DNA from: Chitinophaga rhizophila
GTDB taxonomy: Bacteria > Bacteroidota > Bacteroidia > Chitinophagales > Chitinophagaceae
NCBI RefSeq assembly: GCF_019492185.1
Contig: NZ_JAICCF010000001.1
Location: 2,046,001-2,110,000, forward strand
DNA: 64,000 nucleotides
Direction of reading: 5' to 3'
Shown here in pieces: positions 22,032 through 31,035 of this stretch. The notes under the pieces were generated by a model that made no database searches, was not told the origin of the DNA, and saw nothing but the letters and a program-made list of their open reading frames with translations. Positions within the stretch are counted from its first letter, which is position 1; each line of letters begins with the position of its first letter. Both the position numbers and the translations under genes were made by a program.

Positions 22032-22631
22032 TTATACTTCCAGCGTGGCTAACGCTTTTTCCAGTGCGGTGTCCTGTACACCTGGCATATCGCATCCTTC
22101 AGCTCTGATCAGCTGCGTATCAGTAATGCCGATGAAGTTTAACATCGTCTGCAGGTATGGCGGCGCAAAATCCATTCCCTTTGCCGGCCCCTCCGAATAG
22201 ATTGCGCCGGATGCCAGTGCGATATATGCCTTCTTGCCACTTACCAGCCCTTCGGGATATCCCTTTGCATAAGAGAACGTCTTTCCACCACGTACCACAT
22301 GATCCAGCCATGCCTTCAACGTTGATGGAATATGAAAGTTATACAGCGGCACCCCCAATACAATAATATCTGCCTCCAGCAGCTCCGCAATGGCATCATC
22401 TGAAGCCTTACCTGCTTCCTGCGCTGCTACTCCCTCTATATCACCCACTCCTCTGAACGCCGCCAGATGCGCAGCATCAAAATGTGCATATTGCTCTTTC
22501 GTCAGGTCTTTTACCTTTACACTGCTACCAGGATAACGCACAATCAATTGTTCAATAATAGCGTCTGCCAGCTGTGTGCTCTTGGAAGCAGCACCTTTAA
22601 CACTCGATACAATCTTTAATATCTTCTTCAT
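22032..22631 (-). CDS. azoR: FMN-dependent NADH-azoreductase (AzoR family)
   Basis: 199 residues with a flavodoxin-like fold. Family motifs are the N-terminal phosphate-binding SVKGAASKST, LGVPLYNFHIPSTLKAWLDH and VVRGGKTFSYAKGYPEGL. It reduces azo compounds and quinones by two-electron transfer from NADH, which protects against electrophiles. It is transcribed divergently from an HxlR-type regulator with a perfect inverted repeat in the shared spacer. This is the arrangement of YodB-controlled azoreductases in Bacillus, so quinone-responsive control is a fair inference. Confidence 0.92.
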   Translation of the reverse strand: MKKILKIVSSVKGAASKSTQLADAIIEQLIVRYPGSSVKVKDLTKEQYAHFDAAHLAAFRGVGDIEGVAAQEAGKASDDAIAELLEADIIVLGVPLYNFHIPSTLKAWLDHVVRGGKTFSYAKGYPEGLVSGKKAYIALASGAIYSEGPAKGMDFAPPYLQTMLNFIGITDTQLIRAEGCDMPGVQDTALEKALATLEV

Positions 22632-22758
22632 CTGAATAGTTTGCTTGTTAGTTTTTTACAGATTTAAATAAACTTTAGTGAGTAAGCCGGACAAGCCGTG
22701 ACTAACACTGATAGGACAAAGCTATTCATGATTAGTTACAAATAGTTAGCAGTATACA

Positions 22759-22778
22759 ATAGGTTAGTAGTAACCTAT
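22759..22778. promoter_or_regulatory. Candidate HxlR operator
   Basis: Perfect inverted repeat ataggtta-gtag-taacctat. It lies 12 bp upstream of a TATCTTCG -7-like box (22791-22798) and so overlaps the expected -33 region of the regulator gene, which suits autorepression. It also sits upstream of azoR. Confidence 0.6.
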
Positions 22779-22790
22779 CGGATAGTTAAT

Positions 22791-22805
22791 TATCTTCGGT
22801 ACATG
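22791..22805 (+). promoter_or_regulatory. -7-like box 4 nt upstream of the HxlR-gene start codon
   Basis: TATCTTCG differs from TAnnTTTG at one base and is followed by GTAC and then the ATG at 22803. This spacing predicts an mRNA starting at or next to the ATG. Confidence 0.45.
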
Positions 22806-23201
22806 GAAACACAGACAGCAGAACATCCGGCAAGATCAGCAAAAGCCTGTGCGGCAAGACTTAACGCTATTCATGACGCGATCTATGCCATCGGAGGTAA
22901 ATGGAAACTCAAGATCATTATCGTGTTAAGAGAAGAAGGCAGTAAACGCTTCAATGAACTGCAGCGTTTAGTGACAGGCATTTCTGCCAGAGTATTGTCT
23001 AATGAACTACGGGAACTGGAATTGAACGGCTTTGTGATCAGAAAAGTATATGATGGACGTCCTGTAGTGGTAGAATATGAACTGACAGATTACAGTGATA
23101 CGCTCGGCGGAGTACTGCATGCGCTTGATGCCTGGGGCACCATGCATAGAGAAAAGATCCGCAGTGAAATGCAAGCTGCTGCCAACAGTGAGACGAAGTA
23201 A
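22803..23201 (+). CDS. HxlR-family winged-helix transcriptional regulator
   Basis: 132 residues. The HxlR core is clear: IGGKWKLKIIIVLREEGSKR, then FNELQRLVTGISARVLSNEL (recognition helix) and VYDGRPVVVEYELTDY (wing). Cys16, 15 residues before GGKWK, sits where YodB/QorR-type members keep a redox-sensing cysteine. It probably represses the divergent azoreductase gene and itself through the inverted repeat at 22759-22778. Sensing of quinones or other electrophiles is inferred from family and context. Confidence 0.92.
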   Translation: METQTAEHPARSAKACAARLNAIHDAIYAIGGKWKLKIIIVLREEGSKRFNELQRLVTGISARVLSNELRELELNGFVIRKVYDGRPVVVEYELTDYSDTLGGVLHALDAWGTMHREKIRSEMQAAANSETK

Positions 23202-23220
23202 TTATCTGAAATCTATATCA

Positions 23221-23688
23221 CTACCTGGGTAGATACTTACTATCCTGATGCGCATACCAGACCTGCATAAAAGTGTACTTCGCCGATAGCAGTAACAACA
23301 TCATTACCGGGTCCAGCAAAGAACGCGTGGAGAAATCATATTTATCCCACAAAGCATTCATGCTGATTTCCAATAATACACTGAGCGCAAATAATACAAC
23401 ATCTATCCCCAGGTGTATTGTCCATACAGCGTTAGACTCTCTTTTGGTCGCTTTGAACATCCGCTTATTTACCACGAAAAAGATGAGCGAGATCAATAGC
23501 AGAAACGCAATAGTAAGACCGGGATTATCATCAAAATTGTCCTTATAAGTTCCTTTGCCTAAAGTGGCAGCTACCGCCTTGACATATGGAACAGTCAAGA
23601 GGCTTATCAATGTAAAAAAAGCAACAACATACAGCACACGGAATAAGTGTACCGGACTGTCTTTCAGGTATTGTAAATATTTTGCCAT
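23221..23688 (-). CDS. Four-helix membrane protein of unknown function
   Basis: 155 residues from the ATG at 23688 (MAKYLQYLKDSPVHLF); a start at 23733 would add a basic stretch. Four hydrophobic helices are visible: VLYVVAFFTLISLLTVPYV, LTIAFLLLISLIFFVV, IHLGIDVVLFALSVLLEI and MMLLLLSAKYTFMQVW. I recognise no family. It is convergent with the HxlR gene and stands alone. Confidence 0.6.
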   Translation of the reverse strand: MAKYLQYLKDSPVHLFRVLYVVAFFTLISLLTVPYVKAVAATLGKGTYKDNFDDNPGLTIAFLLLISLIFFVVNKRMFKATKRESNAVWTIHLGIDVVLFALSVLLEISMNALWDKYDFSTRSLLDPVMMLLLLSAKYTFMQVWYAHQDSKYLPR

Positions 23689-23770
23689 GGGGAGATATTT
23701 TCGTACAATGAATGGTTTCCTAATATAACACATTTTTCCGGGATTATTGTCGGGATGGGTTATGTTTTGC

Positions 23771-23920
23771 CTTTACTTTTAGTCCATACTAGCATTATCC
23801 GGTCACTAAGAGGTCACTTGGATATCCCAGGGATATTCAAGTGACCTCTTAGCGACCTTCTAGTGACCTTATGATAGCCTTAGAGCGTAAAATACTAACC
23901 CCGATCAAAACGAACAACTA
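23771..23920. repeat. Dispersed palindromic element, copy 1
   Basis: The core palindrome at 23801-23857 has 28-bp arms with two mismatches around one central A, and centres on GATATCCC-A-GGGATAT. The arms are built from 11-bp units of the type GGTCACTAAGA; the right side carries an additional unit. The centre and both flanks (CTTTACTTTT on the left, ACTAACCCCGATCAAAACGA on the right) are shared with a second element near 51.6 kb. It fills the spacer between the membrane-protein gene and the exported-protein gene at 24032; I see nothing else in that spacer. Confidence 0.75.
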
Positions 23921-24031
23921 AACTATAGCCTCAGTCCATGCAGACTGTTAACATCTGTTAATACTCCCCCATTACTACACTTTATTTGAAAATATGGAAT
24001 GATTTTTTCACTTTTCAGCTAAAAAAAGAAC

Positions 24032-24676
24032 TTGAAAGCTTACCTATTCTTTGCACCACTACTATTTCTTATCCATTTTAATGCGCAGGCACAGCAGCGT
24101 ACTATCACTAGTATGAAAGCAAGCTATGATCCGGAAGGTGTTGCGGAGATATATGACCGCATACGGATAGGACTGGAATTTAAGTATACTGACGGACAGG
24201 AGGTTAAAACTGAAGGCTTATTAAGCGGAGCATACCGCTGGAGAAGTATCAAGATCAGCAGTTCTAATGGCAATGTAGAGAACGGTTATTTGCTGGTTAA
24301 CAGGCAGCAATTGATGGAAGATCATTATGCTATTGATCTGACGGTTACTATACCAGATGCATCCAAACCATTGAAAGCAACAATTGTGCTCCCCCGGCTG
24401 GAAAGCATCCGATTTAACCATTATGCTGATAGCTTGAAACGGGGTATAAGATATTACCTGAACGTAGAAGGTATCTTCAGCAGTGGAAAGATATATCCCC
24501 TGGATACCAATACGATAAAATTTGAGACAAGTGCGGGAAAACTGATCGGGCAGGATCTGCTGCTAAACAGTAATGATGCGACTACCCGCTCCATTACTGT
24601 TACAGCTACGAATAAGAGAAATCACGCGATGACCATTACCAGTACTATTCCCGTGAAAATATTATTAGATGAGTGA
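24032..24676 (+). CDS. Exported protein of unknown function
   Basis: 214 residues with a signal peptide (AYLFFAPLLFLIHFNAQAQ). The start is TTG at 24032; the in-frame ATG at 23999 is followed by a stop, and no closer ATG precedes the signal peptide. The mature part is rich in beta strands (RIRIGLEFKYTDGQEVKTEG, YAIDLTVTIP, ITVTATNKRNH) and may be an immunoglobulin-like fold. Its 3' end overlaps the convergent DUF58 gene by 12 bp. I do not recognise a family. Confidence 0.65.
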   Translation: MKAYLFFAPLLFLIHFNAQAQQRTITSMKASYDPEGVAEIYDRIRIGLEFKYTDGQEVKTEGLLSGAYRWRSIKISSSNGNVENGYLLVNRQQLMEDHYAIDLTVTIPDASKPLKATIVLPRLESIRFNHYADSLKRGIRYYLNVEGIFSSGKIYPLDTNTIKFETSAGKLIGQDLLLNSNDATTRSITVTATNKRNHAMTITSTIPVKILLDE

Positions 24677-26005
24677 CCGGGCCTTCAGCTCCAGGTACTT
24701 ATTTACAACGTTTAATGTAAGTTGCTCGGGGGGAGTCAGCAATGACAGAATACCATAACGGGTCAGTTCCTTCACCATCTGCTTCTTATCATATGCAAAC
24801 TTTTGTGCGATTACCTGCCGGTAGATTCCTTCAACAGTATGCACATCGTCCTTTGTAACTTTTTTCAATTCGGTGTTCTCAAAAAACACTACCAGCAACA
24901 AGTGATATTTTGCCAGTCTGCGGAGGTAAGGCAACTGTCTTTGCAGACCAGTCATCGATTCAAAGTTTGTATACAATATCAGCAGTGAACGTTGTGAAAA
25001 CATACTACGCAGAGATACACTCAGCTTTTCATAGTCACTCTCTTCCCACTGCGTTTCCTGCGCGTACAGCCGCTCCAGCAACAGGTTCATCTGCGTCTTC
25101 TTATTCGAAGCTGGCAACACTTCTACTTGCTGCGCTGCCAGCGTTACCATACCAGTTTTATCGCCCTTTTGTAACGCAATATTACTGAACACCAGAGACG
25201 AATTAATTGCATAGTCCAGCAATGACAGGCCGTTGAATGGCATCTTCATATTACGGCCTTTGTCAATTACACAATATACTTGCTGAGACTTCTCTTCCAC
25301 GTAATTGTTAACCATCAGCGTTCCTCTTCTGGCTGTTGCTTTCCAGTTAAGTGTACGTACATCATCGCCACGACTGTATTCCTTGATGTGATCAAACTCT
25401 GTACTATGACCAATTACACGTTTTTTATGCACACCTAATTCCTGCAATCTGTTGTTAAATGAGAAGAACTCATAATTGCGCAACTGCATGAATGAAGGAT
25501 ATACCTTAATAGTTGTTTCATTTACAGGCGCAATATGCCGCTGCGACAGCCCTAGCAAACTACGTACAAAAGCATTTGTTTTGCCGAACTGGTACTCCCC
25601 TCTTTCTACCGGACGAAGCGTATAACTCATATCCTTTTCTTCTCCGGATTTAAGGAAGACTTTCTTTCGGAAATCACGCACCTGAAACTGTACCGGCAGT
25701 TCTTCTATCACAATAACAGTGACGGGAAAACGATAATTATTTACCAGCTTTAAACTGATATTATTCTCATCTCCGTTACTGAACCTGCTGGCCATATCGC
25801 GTTGCACCTGTAAAGGTTGTTTACCAGCCTGGTAAAGGAAAAAGATATCCACCATGACCAGTAGCAATAGAGCCGCTGTCAATAGCTGCGCTACGATCAA
25901 TAAAGATGGGAAAAAGAAAGTCACTACAAAGAAAATAGCGATCCCTCCCATTAATGCATAGAAGCGGGTGGTAAAAAACAGTGACTGATAAAATGCCTTT
26001 AACAT
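24665..26005 (-). CDS. DUF58-domain membrane-anchored protein
   Basis: 446 residues: two N-terminal membrane helices (about 16-55), a beta-rich middle, and the DUF58 signature EYSRGDDVRTLNWKATARRG near residue 210, followed by a von Willebrand-type fold (VYCVIDKGRNM). DUF58 proteins almost always accompany MoxR ATPases and may act as substrate adaptors or metal-dependent VWA-like partners. It is the last gene of the SpoIIM-DUF4129-DUF4350-MoxR-DUF58 operon, 10 bp after moxR. Confidence 0.9.
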   Translation of the reverse strand: MLKAFYQSLFFTTRFYALMGGIAIFFVVTFFFPSLLIVAQLLTAALLLLVMVDIFFLYQAGKQPLQVQRDMASRFSNGDENNISLKLVNNYRFPVTVIVIEELPVQFQVRDFRKKVFLKSGEEKDMSYTLRPVERGEYQFGKTNAFVRSLLGLSQRHIAPVNETTIKVYPSFMQLRNYEFFSFNNRLQELGVHKKRVIGHSTEFDHIKEYSRGDDVRTLNWKATARRGTLMVNNYVEEKSQQVYCVIDKGRNMKMPFNGLSLLDYAINSSLVFSNIALQKGDKTGMVTLAAQQVEVLPASNKKTQMNLLLERLYAQETQWEESDYEKLSVSLRSMFSQRSLLILYTNFESMTGLQRQLPYLRRLAKYHLLLVVFFENTELKKVTKDDVHTVEGIYRQVIAQKFAYDKKQMVKELTRYGILSLLTPPEQLTLNVVNKYLELKARSLI

Positions 26006-26015
26006 AAGAAGCTGT

Positions 26016-26996
26016 TTATCGTGGTACCTCTACTGACTTCACAATCTGTGCAATCACTTCATCTGTAGTAATACCTTCCATTTCACGTTCCGGAGTCAGT
26101 ACAATACGGTGACGCAATACATGCGGCAGCATATTGACAATATCATCCGGAGTTACAAAATCGCGGCTATTCATGGCAGCATGCGCCTTTGCACAATTCA
26201 TTATAGCCAGTGAAGCACGCGGGGACGCGCCCAGGTATAAAGATGCGTTATTACGTGTCTCATGAATCAGGGCAGCTATAAAATGCAGCAGTTTGTCTTC
26301 AATATGCACACGGCGCACCAGTTGTTGGTACTCGATGATTTGAGTAGCAGTTACAACATGCTGCACCAGTTTGGTAATATCTGATAATCCATTGTGCTGA
26401 TTCATTGCCTGTAACAGCGAAATTTCCTCCGCCAACGTCGGGTATTTTACTTCTATCTTAAAGAGGAATCGGTCCAGCTGTGCTTCAGGGAGACGGTAAG
26501 TTCCTTCCTGCTCTATCGGGTTTTGAGTAGCGACCACCATAAAAGGCGCAGGCAGATGATGGGTGATACCATCATTTGTGATCTGTCTTTCCTCCATGAC
26601 TTCAAACAAAGCCGCCTGTGTTTTAGCCGGGGCACGGTTGATTTCATCTATTAGTACCAGGTTACCAAAGACAGGCCCACGCTTATATTCAAACTCTCTC
26701 TTTTCCGGATTGAATACAGATGTGCCTACTACATCTGCCGGCATAATATCCGGTGTGAACTGTAATCTGGTGAAATCTGCATCAATACAACGTGCCAGCA
26801 GCTTCGCAGTAAGCGTTTTTGCCACACCGGGTACACCTTCTATCAGTACGTGTCCCTGCGTCAGCAGGCCTGCTATAAGAAGGTCAATCATTTCATGCTG
26901 ACCAACAATTACTTTTCCGATCTGCTCCCTGATAGCTGTTACTGCCTCATGCAATGCAGTAAAATCTGTACGGGGCTGAAATGTAGTCTCCTCCAT
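26016..26996 (-). CDS. MoxR-family AAA+ ATPase
   Basis: 326 residues. Walker A is GVPGVAKT (54-61) and Walker B is LVLIDEINRAP; ATQNPIEQEGTYRLPEAQLDRF carries sensor 1 and the MoxR-specific segment. The C-terminal lid has GASPRASLAIMNCAKAHA. MoxR ATPases are chaperone-like and work with DUF58/VWA proteins in folding or activating envelope complexes. It sits directly between the DUF4350 gene (adjacent, no gap) and the DUF58 gene. Confidence 0.94.
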   Translation of the reverse strand: MEETTFQPRTDFTALHEAVTAIREQIGKVIVGQHEMIDLLIAGLLTQGHVLIEGVPGVAKTLTAKLLARCIDADFTRLQFTPDIMPADVVGTSVFNPEKREFEYKRGPVFGNLVLIDEINRAPAKTQAALFEVMEERQITNDGITHHLPAPFMVVATQNPIEQEGTYRLPEAQLDRFLFKIEVKYPTLAEEISLLQAMNQHNGLSDITKLVQHVVTATQIIEYQQLVRRVHIEDKLLHFIAALIHETRNNASLYLGASPRASLAIMNCAKAHAAMNSRDFVTPDDIVNMLPHVLRHRIVLTPEREMEGITTDEVIAQIVKSVEVPR

Positions 26997-28232
26997 TTAT
27001 TTCGTATTTATATAAAACGTCTGTATTTTCTTGTAAAAAACCTGTAACTCTTCGTCTGTAACCCGTTTGGTCTGCTGAATATGCTGGATATCCTGCAGCA
27101 GCCCCTTGATGTGATTCATCGGCATTACTGATTTGCGGGATAATGCTTCCGCAAACAAGTTGTCCATATTTGTTGTATTCAGATAATAACGTGTACGTAC
27201 AAACTCCTGCCACTGCAGGATGATCTTTTGTGACAGATTACGGTTATCATGCTGCTGATAGTATAGCTGACCCAGCGCATCTACAAATTCCAGAGAGTTG
27301 TTCACCAGCGGAGGTCTGTCAGGAATAATGCGTTGTCTGCGCTTGCTTTCAAACAGGAGGTATATCAGCAACAACGCTACTGCCATCCATAATGCCCACC
27401 GCATGGAAGGGTAACGCATCAGCACCTGCCATTCGCTGAAGTCAGACGATTGTCTGTAATTCTGATATTTATAAAACTCATCCCAATATACATGGTCCAT
27501 GTAAAGATGAGTATATGCCATTTGTTTTTCGAGCGATACCATATTCCTGTCTTTCATGAGGAAGTAGTTGGTCAATGTGGATGGTTGTAGCAGCAGGAAA
27601 ACGGCACCGTCATCTACAGTTACACGTACGAAATTCGGGCGATGGTATGCATCTGTTCCTAATATGGTGGTACGACTGGAATCAAGACTGGTAATGTAAC
27701 TCCCTCCTTTTATCCCTTTACGGGAGAAGGCAGTGTCTGGGGCCAGACGTTTATTCACATAACGCTGATCAGCATTGGTCATGTACTGGAAGATGCCTTC
27801 ATCCTGTATGGAGATATGCAATTCCGTCAGCAGCAGGCTATCAGGTTGATTACTTGCGATAAATAACTGGTTGCCGGCGGCGGCAAATTGCATCATATTA
27901 CTTGCATCTTCCGGCGAAATAAATAGCTTATCTGCAACCAGTATATACAGGTTATAATCTGTGGATGATAAGGTAGCATCTTTCGTATAGGTGCGTGTAA
28001 AAGGTTTTGTAACAACCTGTGGCTTTATCTCATAATAAAACAGTCCGGATATTGCTTTGAACATGGCATAACAACCACCCGGGCTTTTATCCTTGTAGGA
28101 AAAGCTTTGTCTTGCCAATTCTTTCTCTTCGATATTGTTACTATCCGGCCGCGCCTTTTTTGAAAGGAAGGCCAGCAGGATTACAAATACCAGGATGATG
28201 GCCACTACTATTACTATCAACTTTGATTTCAC
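26997..28232 (-). CDS. DUF4350-domain membrane protein
   Basis: 411 residues: an N-terminal membrane helix (LIVIVVAIILVFVILLAFLS), a large periplasmic region with the DUF4350 pattern (SPGGCYAMFKAI, then YNLYILVADKLFISPEDA), a second helix at about 280-300 (WALWMAVALLLIYLLF), and a cytosolic tail. The family co-occurs with MoxR/DUF58 but has no known activity; its first domain resembles a Rossmann-like ThuA/GATase fold. It overlaps the DUF4129 gene by 4 bp (translational coupling). Confidence 0.85.
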   Translation of the reverse strand: MKSKLIVIVVAIILVFVILLAFLSKKARPDSNNIEEKELARQSFSYKDKSPGGCYAMFKAISGLFYYEIKPQVVTKPFTRTYTKDATLSSTDYNLYILVADKLFISPEDASNMMQFAAAGNQLFIASNQPDSLLLTELHISIQDEGIFQYMTNADQRYVNKRLAPDTAFSRKGIKGGSYITSLDSSRTTILGTDAYHRPNFVRVTVDDGAVFLLLQPSTLTNYFLMKDRNMVSLEKQMAYTHLYMDHVYWDEFYKYQNYRQSSDFSEWQVLMRYPSMRWALWMAVALLLIYLLFESKRRQRIIPDRPPLVNNSLEFVDALGQLYYQQHDNRNLSQKIILQWQEFVRTRYYLNTTNMDNLFAEALSRKSVMPMNHIKGLLQDIQHIQQTKRVTDEELQVFYKKIQTFYINTK

Positions 28233-29092
28233 CGGGTATAGCCTAATTCGTTCATAAATTGACGGAATTGTGTGTGGATGTTGTTAAACTGTGTGTTATC
28301 AACAGGCACTTCTCCGTACCAGATATATTCATAATCCAAGGTCAGCGCAGCAAACTGTTTGTAGAAGGGTGTTGACAACATGCTGCGCAGGTATGCAGCA
28401 TTTGTCTTTTCCCTGCTATAGCTGATGATCTCTTTATCTACAAGCACCTTTAAGGTTTGCAGATAGAGTAATCGTACCGCTACCCTGAACCGACCATCTT
28501 TTATAGCCTGTTCAATCTGCTGATGATAGACGTCTACTGTCTGTACTTCTTCTTCCAGACCTGTTACTTTCACTGTATGCTGTAACTTTCTTTTAAACAG
28601 ATAACCATTCTGTTTCAGGTATACGTACAACAACCATGCGAAGCAGGCGCTGATGAAAATTATAACCAGCCAGGGGAAGTAGCCAAGCAGCTGACTAAGC
28701 GCTAACAGGAACTTGGTAAGTGCAGTATTTTCCTTCGGAGGTTCTTTGGTTCTCAGTACATACTGCAGGTCTTTATCTTTCCTGAGCATGTTTAATAAAG
28801 TATCAGGTACGCCACGTATGACAAGCGGGTAATCAGCATAAGATTGTATCGTATCTGCCAATGCAGGCGACGCCTGATCCCACAGTGCGTAATTCTGTCT
28901 GGTACGTGCCAGTACAGCCGCAGCTGCCGCAGAATCAGCCGCTACCTCAACAGCTTCTTTGGCTGCCGCTGCTTCTGTTATATCAGCTACCGCAATGGAA
29001 TCCTGTTGTTCAGAAGAGACTACTTCCTGTGCGAAGGTGCATAAAGGTAAGATGAATAACATCAGGATATAATAGACACGCTTTTTCCTCAT
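28229..29092 (-). CDS. DUF4129-domain exported/membrane protein
   Basis: 287 residues: signal peptide (MRKKRVYYILMLFILPLCTFAQ), an Ala-rich low-complexity stretch (about 35-65), a membrane helix (YFPWLVIIFISACFAWLLYVYL) near 140-165, and the DUF4129 domain at the end (GRFRVAVRLLYLQTLKVL ... DYEYIWYGEVP). DUF4129 also occurs fused to transglutaminase-like proteins that partner MoxR systems. Overlaps both neighbours by 4 bp. Confidence 0.83.
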   Translation of the reverse strand: MRKKRVYYILMLFILPLCTFAQEVVSSEQQDSIAVADITEAAAAKEAVEVAADSAAAAAVLARTRQNYALWDQASPALADTIQSYADYPLVIRGVPDTLLNMLRKDKDLQYVLRTKEPPKENTALTKFLLALSQLLGYFPWLVIIFISACFAWLLYVYLKQNGYLFKRKLQHTVKVTGLEEEVQTVDVYHQQIEQAIKDGRFRVAVRLLYLQTLKVLVDKEIISYSREKTNAAYLRSMLSTPFYKQFAALTLDYEYIWYGEVPVDNTQFNNIHTQFRQFMNELGYTR

Positions 29093-30072
29093 CGCTCCGG
29101 CTTTATAATTTCTGCTTTAGGACCTAATTTATATCCTTTATTATGCAGGTAGATCGGGTAAACAATAAAGTATCCTACAATAAACACCAGTGATACCAGC
29201 AGAATACTGAAACTGGCCCATAGCGGCATAGCAGTATGACGGGTTACAAAACCTTCCAGAAAAGCTGCTACAATAAATACAGGCATCAACGTTATGACGA
29301 TTTTAACACCATCCCTGGCAGTCTTCTTTAATGCATCCAGCCGCTTACGCGTACCTGGAAACAGTAATCCGCTGACCATTACAAGGCCTGCGCAACCTGC
29401 TATTACAATAGCAGAGATCTCAAGCGTACCATGTATCCAGATGACCAGTACAGATTTGAAGCCTAGTCCTTTTGAAAAGAAATAGTACTGAAATGCACCC
29501 AGCATCACAGCGTTTTTCATCATATACCACAGTGTACCGATGCCCAGTGTAATACCACTGACGAAAGTAATCATTGCAACAGTGATATTGTTTCTGGCAA
29601 TCCACAGGAACATGGTGAGTTCATTCTCCTGTTTGTAAACGCCGAAGGGATCTCCGTTATTGATGTTCTGTTCTGTCATGCTCACATATTCATCTCCCAG
29701 CACGCCACGCACAAAGGTTTCATCATGTGCGGCAGAGAATGCACTGATAATACAGAACAGCAGAAAGAACAAAAAGGTAAAGAGAAAAAGGCGGTGGTAT
29801 TTACGAAACAACAGGGGCAGTTCATACACAAAGAAGTTGCGGAAGCGATGGTCCTTTTCTTTACGATTGCCGTAGATACTATGATAGATGCCTGCTGCGA
29901 GGCTATTGATATAAGTAGTGACTTTACTGAAGCTGTAAAAGGTTTTGGCATAAGCCAGATCGTCCAGGATGCTTGTAAAGCGTTCTGCCATTTCATCAGG
30001 ATCTTCTGCAGGTTGTTCCTGATACTTCTTCCAGCGCTGGAGATTCTTTTTTATAAACGTTGATTCACGCAT
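29089..30072 (-). CDS. SpoIIM-family (stage II sporulation protein M-like) membrane protein
   Basis: 327 residues. A cytosolic N-terminal helical part (RESTFIKKNLQRWKKYQE) is followed by about six membrane helices and the family hallmark IHGTLEISAIVIAGCAGL. SpoIIM in Bacillus works in engulfment with SpoIID/P, but Bacteroidota do not sporulate, and here the gene belongs to the conserved MoxR/DUF58/RDD cluster. It is the first gene of that operon. An envelope-remodelling role is only inferred. Confidence 0.88.
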   Translation of the reverse strand: MRESTFIKKNLQRWKKYQEQPAEDPDEMAERFTSILDDLAYAKTFYSFSKVTTYINSLAAGIYHSIYGNRKEKDHRFRNFFVYELPLLFRKYHRLFLFTFLFFLLFCIISAFSAAHDETFVRGVLGDEYVSMTEQNINNGDPFGVYKQENELTMFLWIARNNITVAMITFVSGITLGIGTLWYMMKNAVMLGAFQYYFFSKGLGFKSVLVIWIHGTLEISAIVIAGCAGLVMVSGLLFPGTRKRLDALKKTARDGVKIVITLMPVFIVAAFLEGFVTRHTAMPLWASFSILLVSLVFIVGYFIVYPIYLHNKGYKLGPKAEIIKPER

Positions 30073-30303
30073 GGGCTGTCTGTTAGTCCGTCATCCTGGT
30101 TTGAGAGGCAATAATGTCCAAAGTTTACATGCCGGTTACTGAAGTCAATAAGCGGCCATTTGCTCATTAGGCGGATATTCGTTCAGAATATACAAAAAAA
30201 TGTGCCGATATCATTTTATATTAGAGAAATGTAGCTAGATTAGTCTGTAATCTGCGCCATACAGGCTGCTTACAAACATATAGATTAATCAGTAAATTTA
30301 TAC

Positions 30304-31029
30304 ATGGCCAATATAAAAATACCCACTTCTTTCAATATAGACCTGGAATTTGAGACAGCTAATCTGTTTCAACGTTTCGTTGGCTGGCTGATTGATAGTT
30401 TTATCAGGGGGGTGTATATTGTCATATTAGGATATACAGTCAATAACCTGCAGTTGGATCAGGTAACGAGTTACGTGGTGTATTTCTTTCTGGGTGTGTT
30501 ACCGGTGTTATTCTATTTCCTTGTGTTAGAGATTATTATGAACGGACAAACACCCGGCAAGGTAATAATGAATATCAAAGTGCGGAATATGCAGGGCGGG
30601 CAACCGAGTATCAGTCAACATCTGATCAGGTGGTTGTTCAGATTGCTGGAAGCCCCTTATTTTTTCTGGAATGGCATTATTCCAGTTATTGCGGTGATAA
30701 GATCTGATTATGATCAGCGGTTAGGAGATATTGTGGCAGGAACAATTGTAGTAAGTACAAAGACAAGGGCAACGCTGAGCGGTACTATTTTCAGAGATAT
30801 GTCTGCGGTGGATTACACCCCACAGTTTCCCCAGATACTCAAGTTATCAGACAGGGATATCAATAAGATCAAGAATCTGATGGATCAGGCATTTAAGTCC
30901 AGGAATCCGGAACTGACAGCACGCGTGGCGTATCGGGTAAAGGATGTGCTTGAGATACAGACAGACATGCAGCCAGCTGAATTTCTTGAAACTATCCTGA
31001 ATGATTATAACTACTACACGACCAGGTAG
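30304..31029 (+). CDS. RDD-family membrane protein
   Basis: 241 residues. RDD domain: first helix FVGWLIDSFIRGVYIVILGY with the conserved Asp, the motif NGQTPGKVIMNIKVRN, and QRLGDIVAGTIVVSTK after the third helix. A soluble C-terminal tail (about 165-241) is acidic and helical. RDD proteins are small membrane proteins, some linked to Na+/H+ antiport. It is divergent from the SpoIIM operon, in the standard genomic company of MoxR/DUF58. Confidence 0.88.
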   Translation: MANIKIPTSFNIDLEFETANLFQRFVGWLIDSFIRGVYIVILGYTVNNLQLDQVTSYVVYFFLGVLPVLFYFLVLEIIMNGQTPGKVIMNIKVRNMQGGQPSISQHLIRWLFRLLEAPYFFWNGIIPVIAVIRSDYDQRLGDIVAGTIVVSTKTRATLSGTIFRDMSAVDYTPQFPQILKLSDRDINKIKNLMDQAFKSRNPELTARVAYRVKDVLEIQTDMQPAEFLETILNDYNYYTTR

Positions 31030-31035
31030 TGCTTA

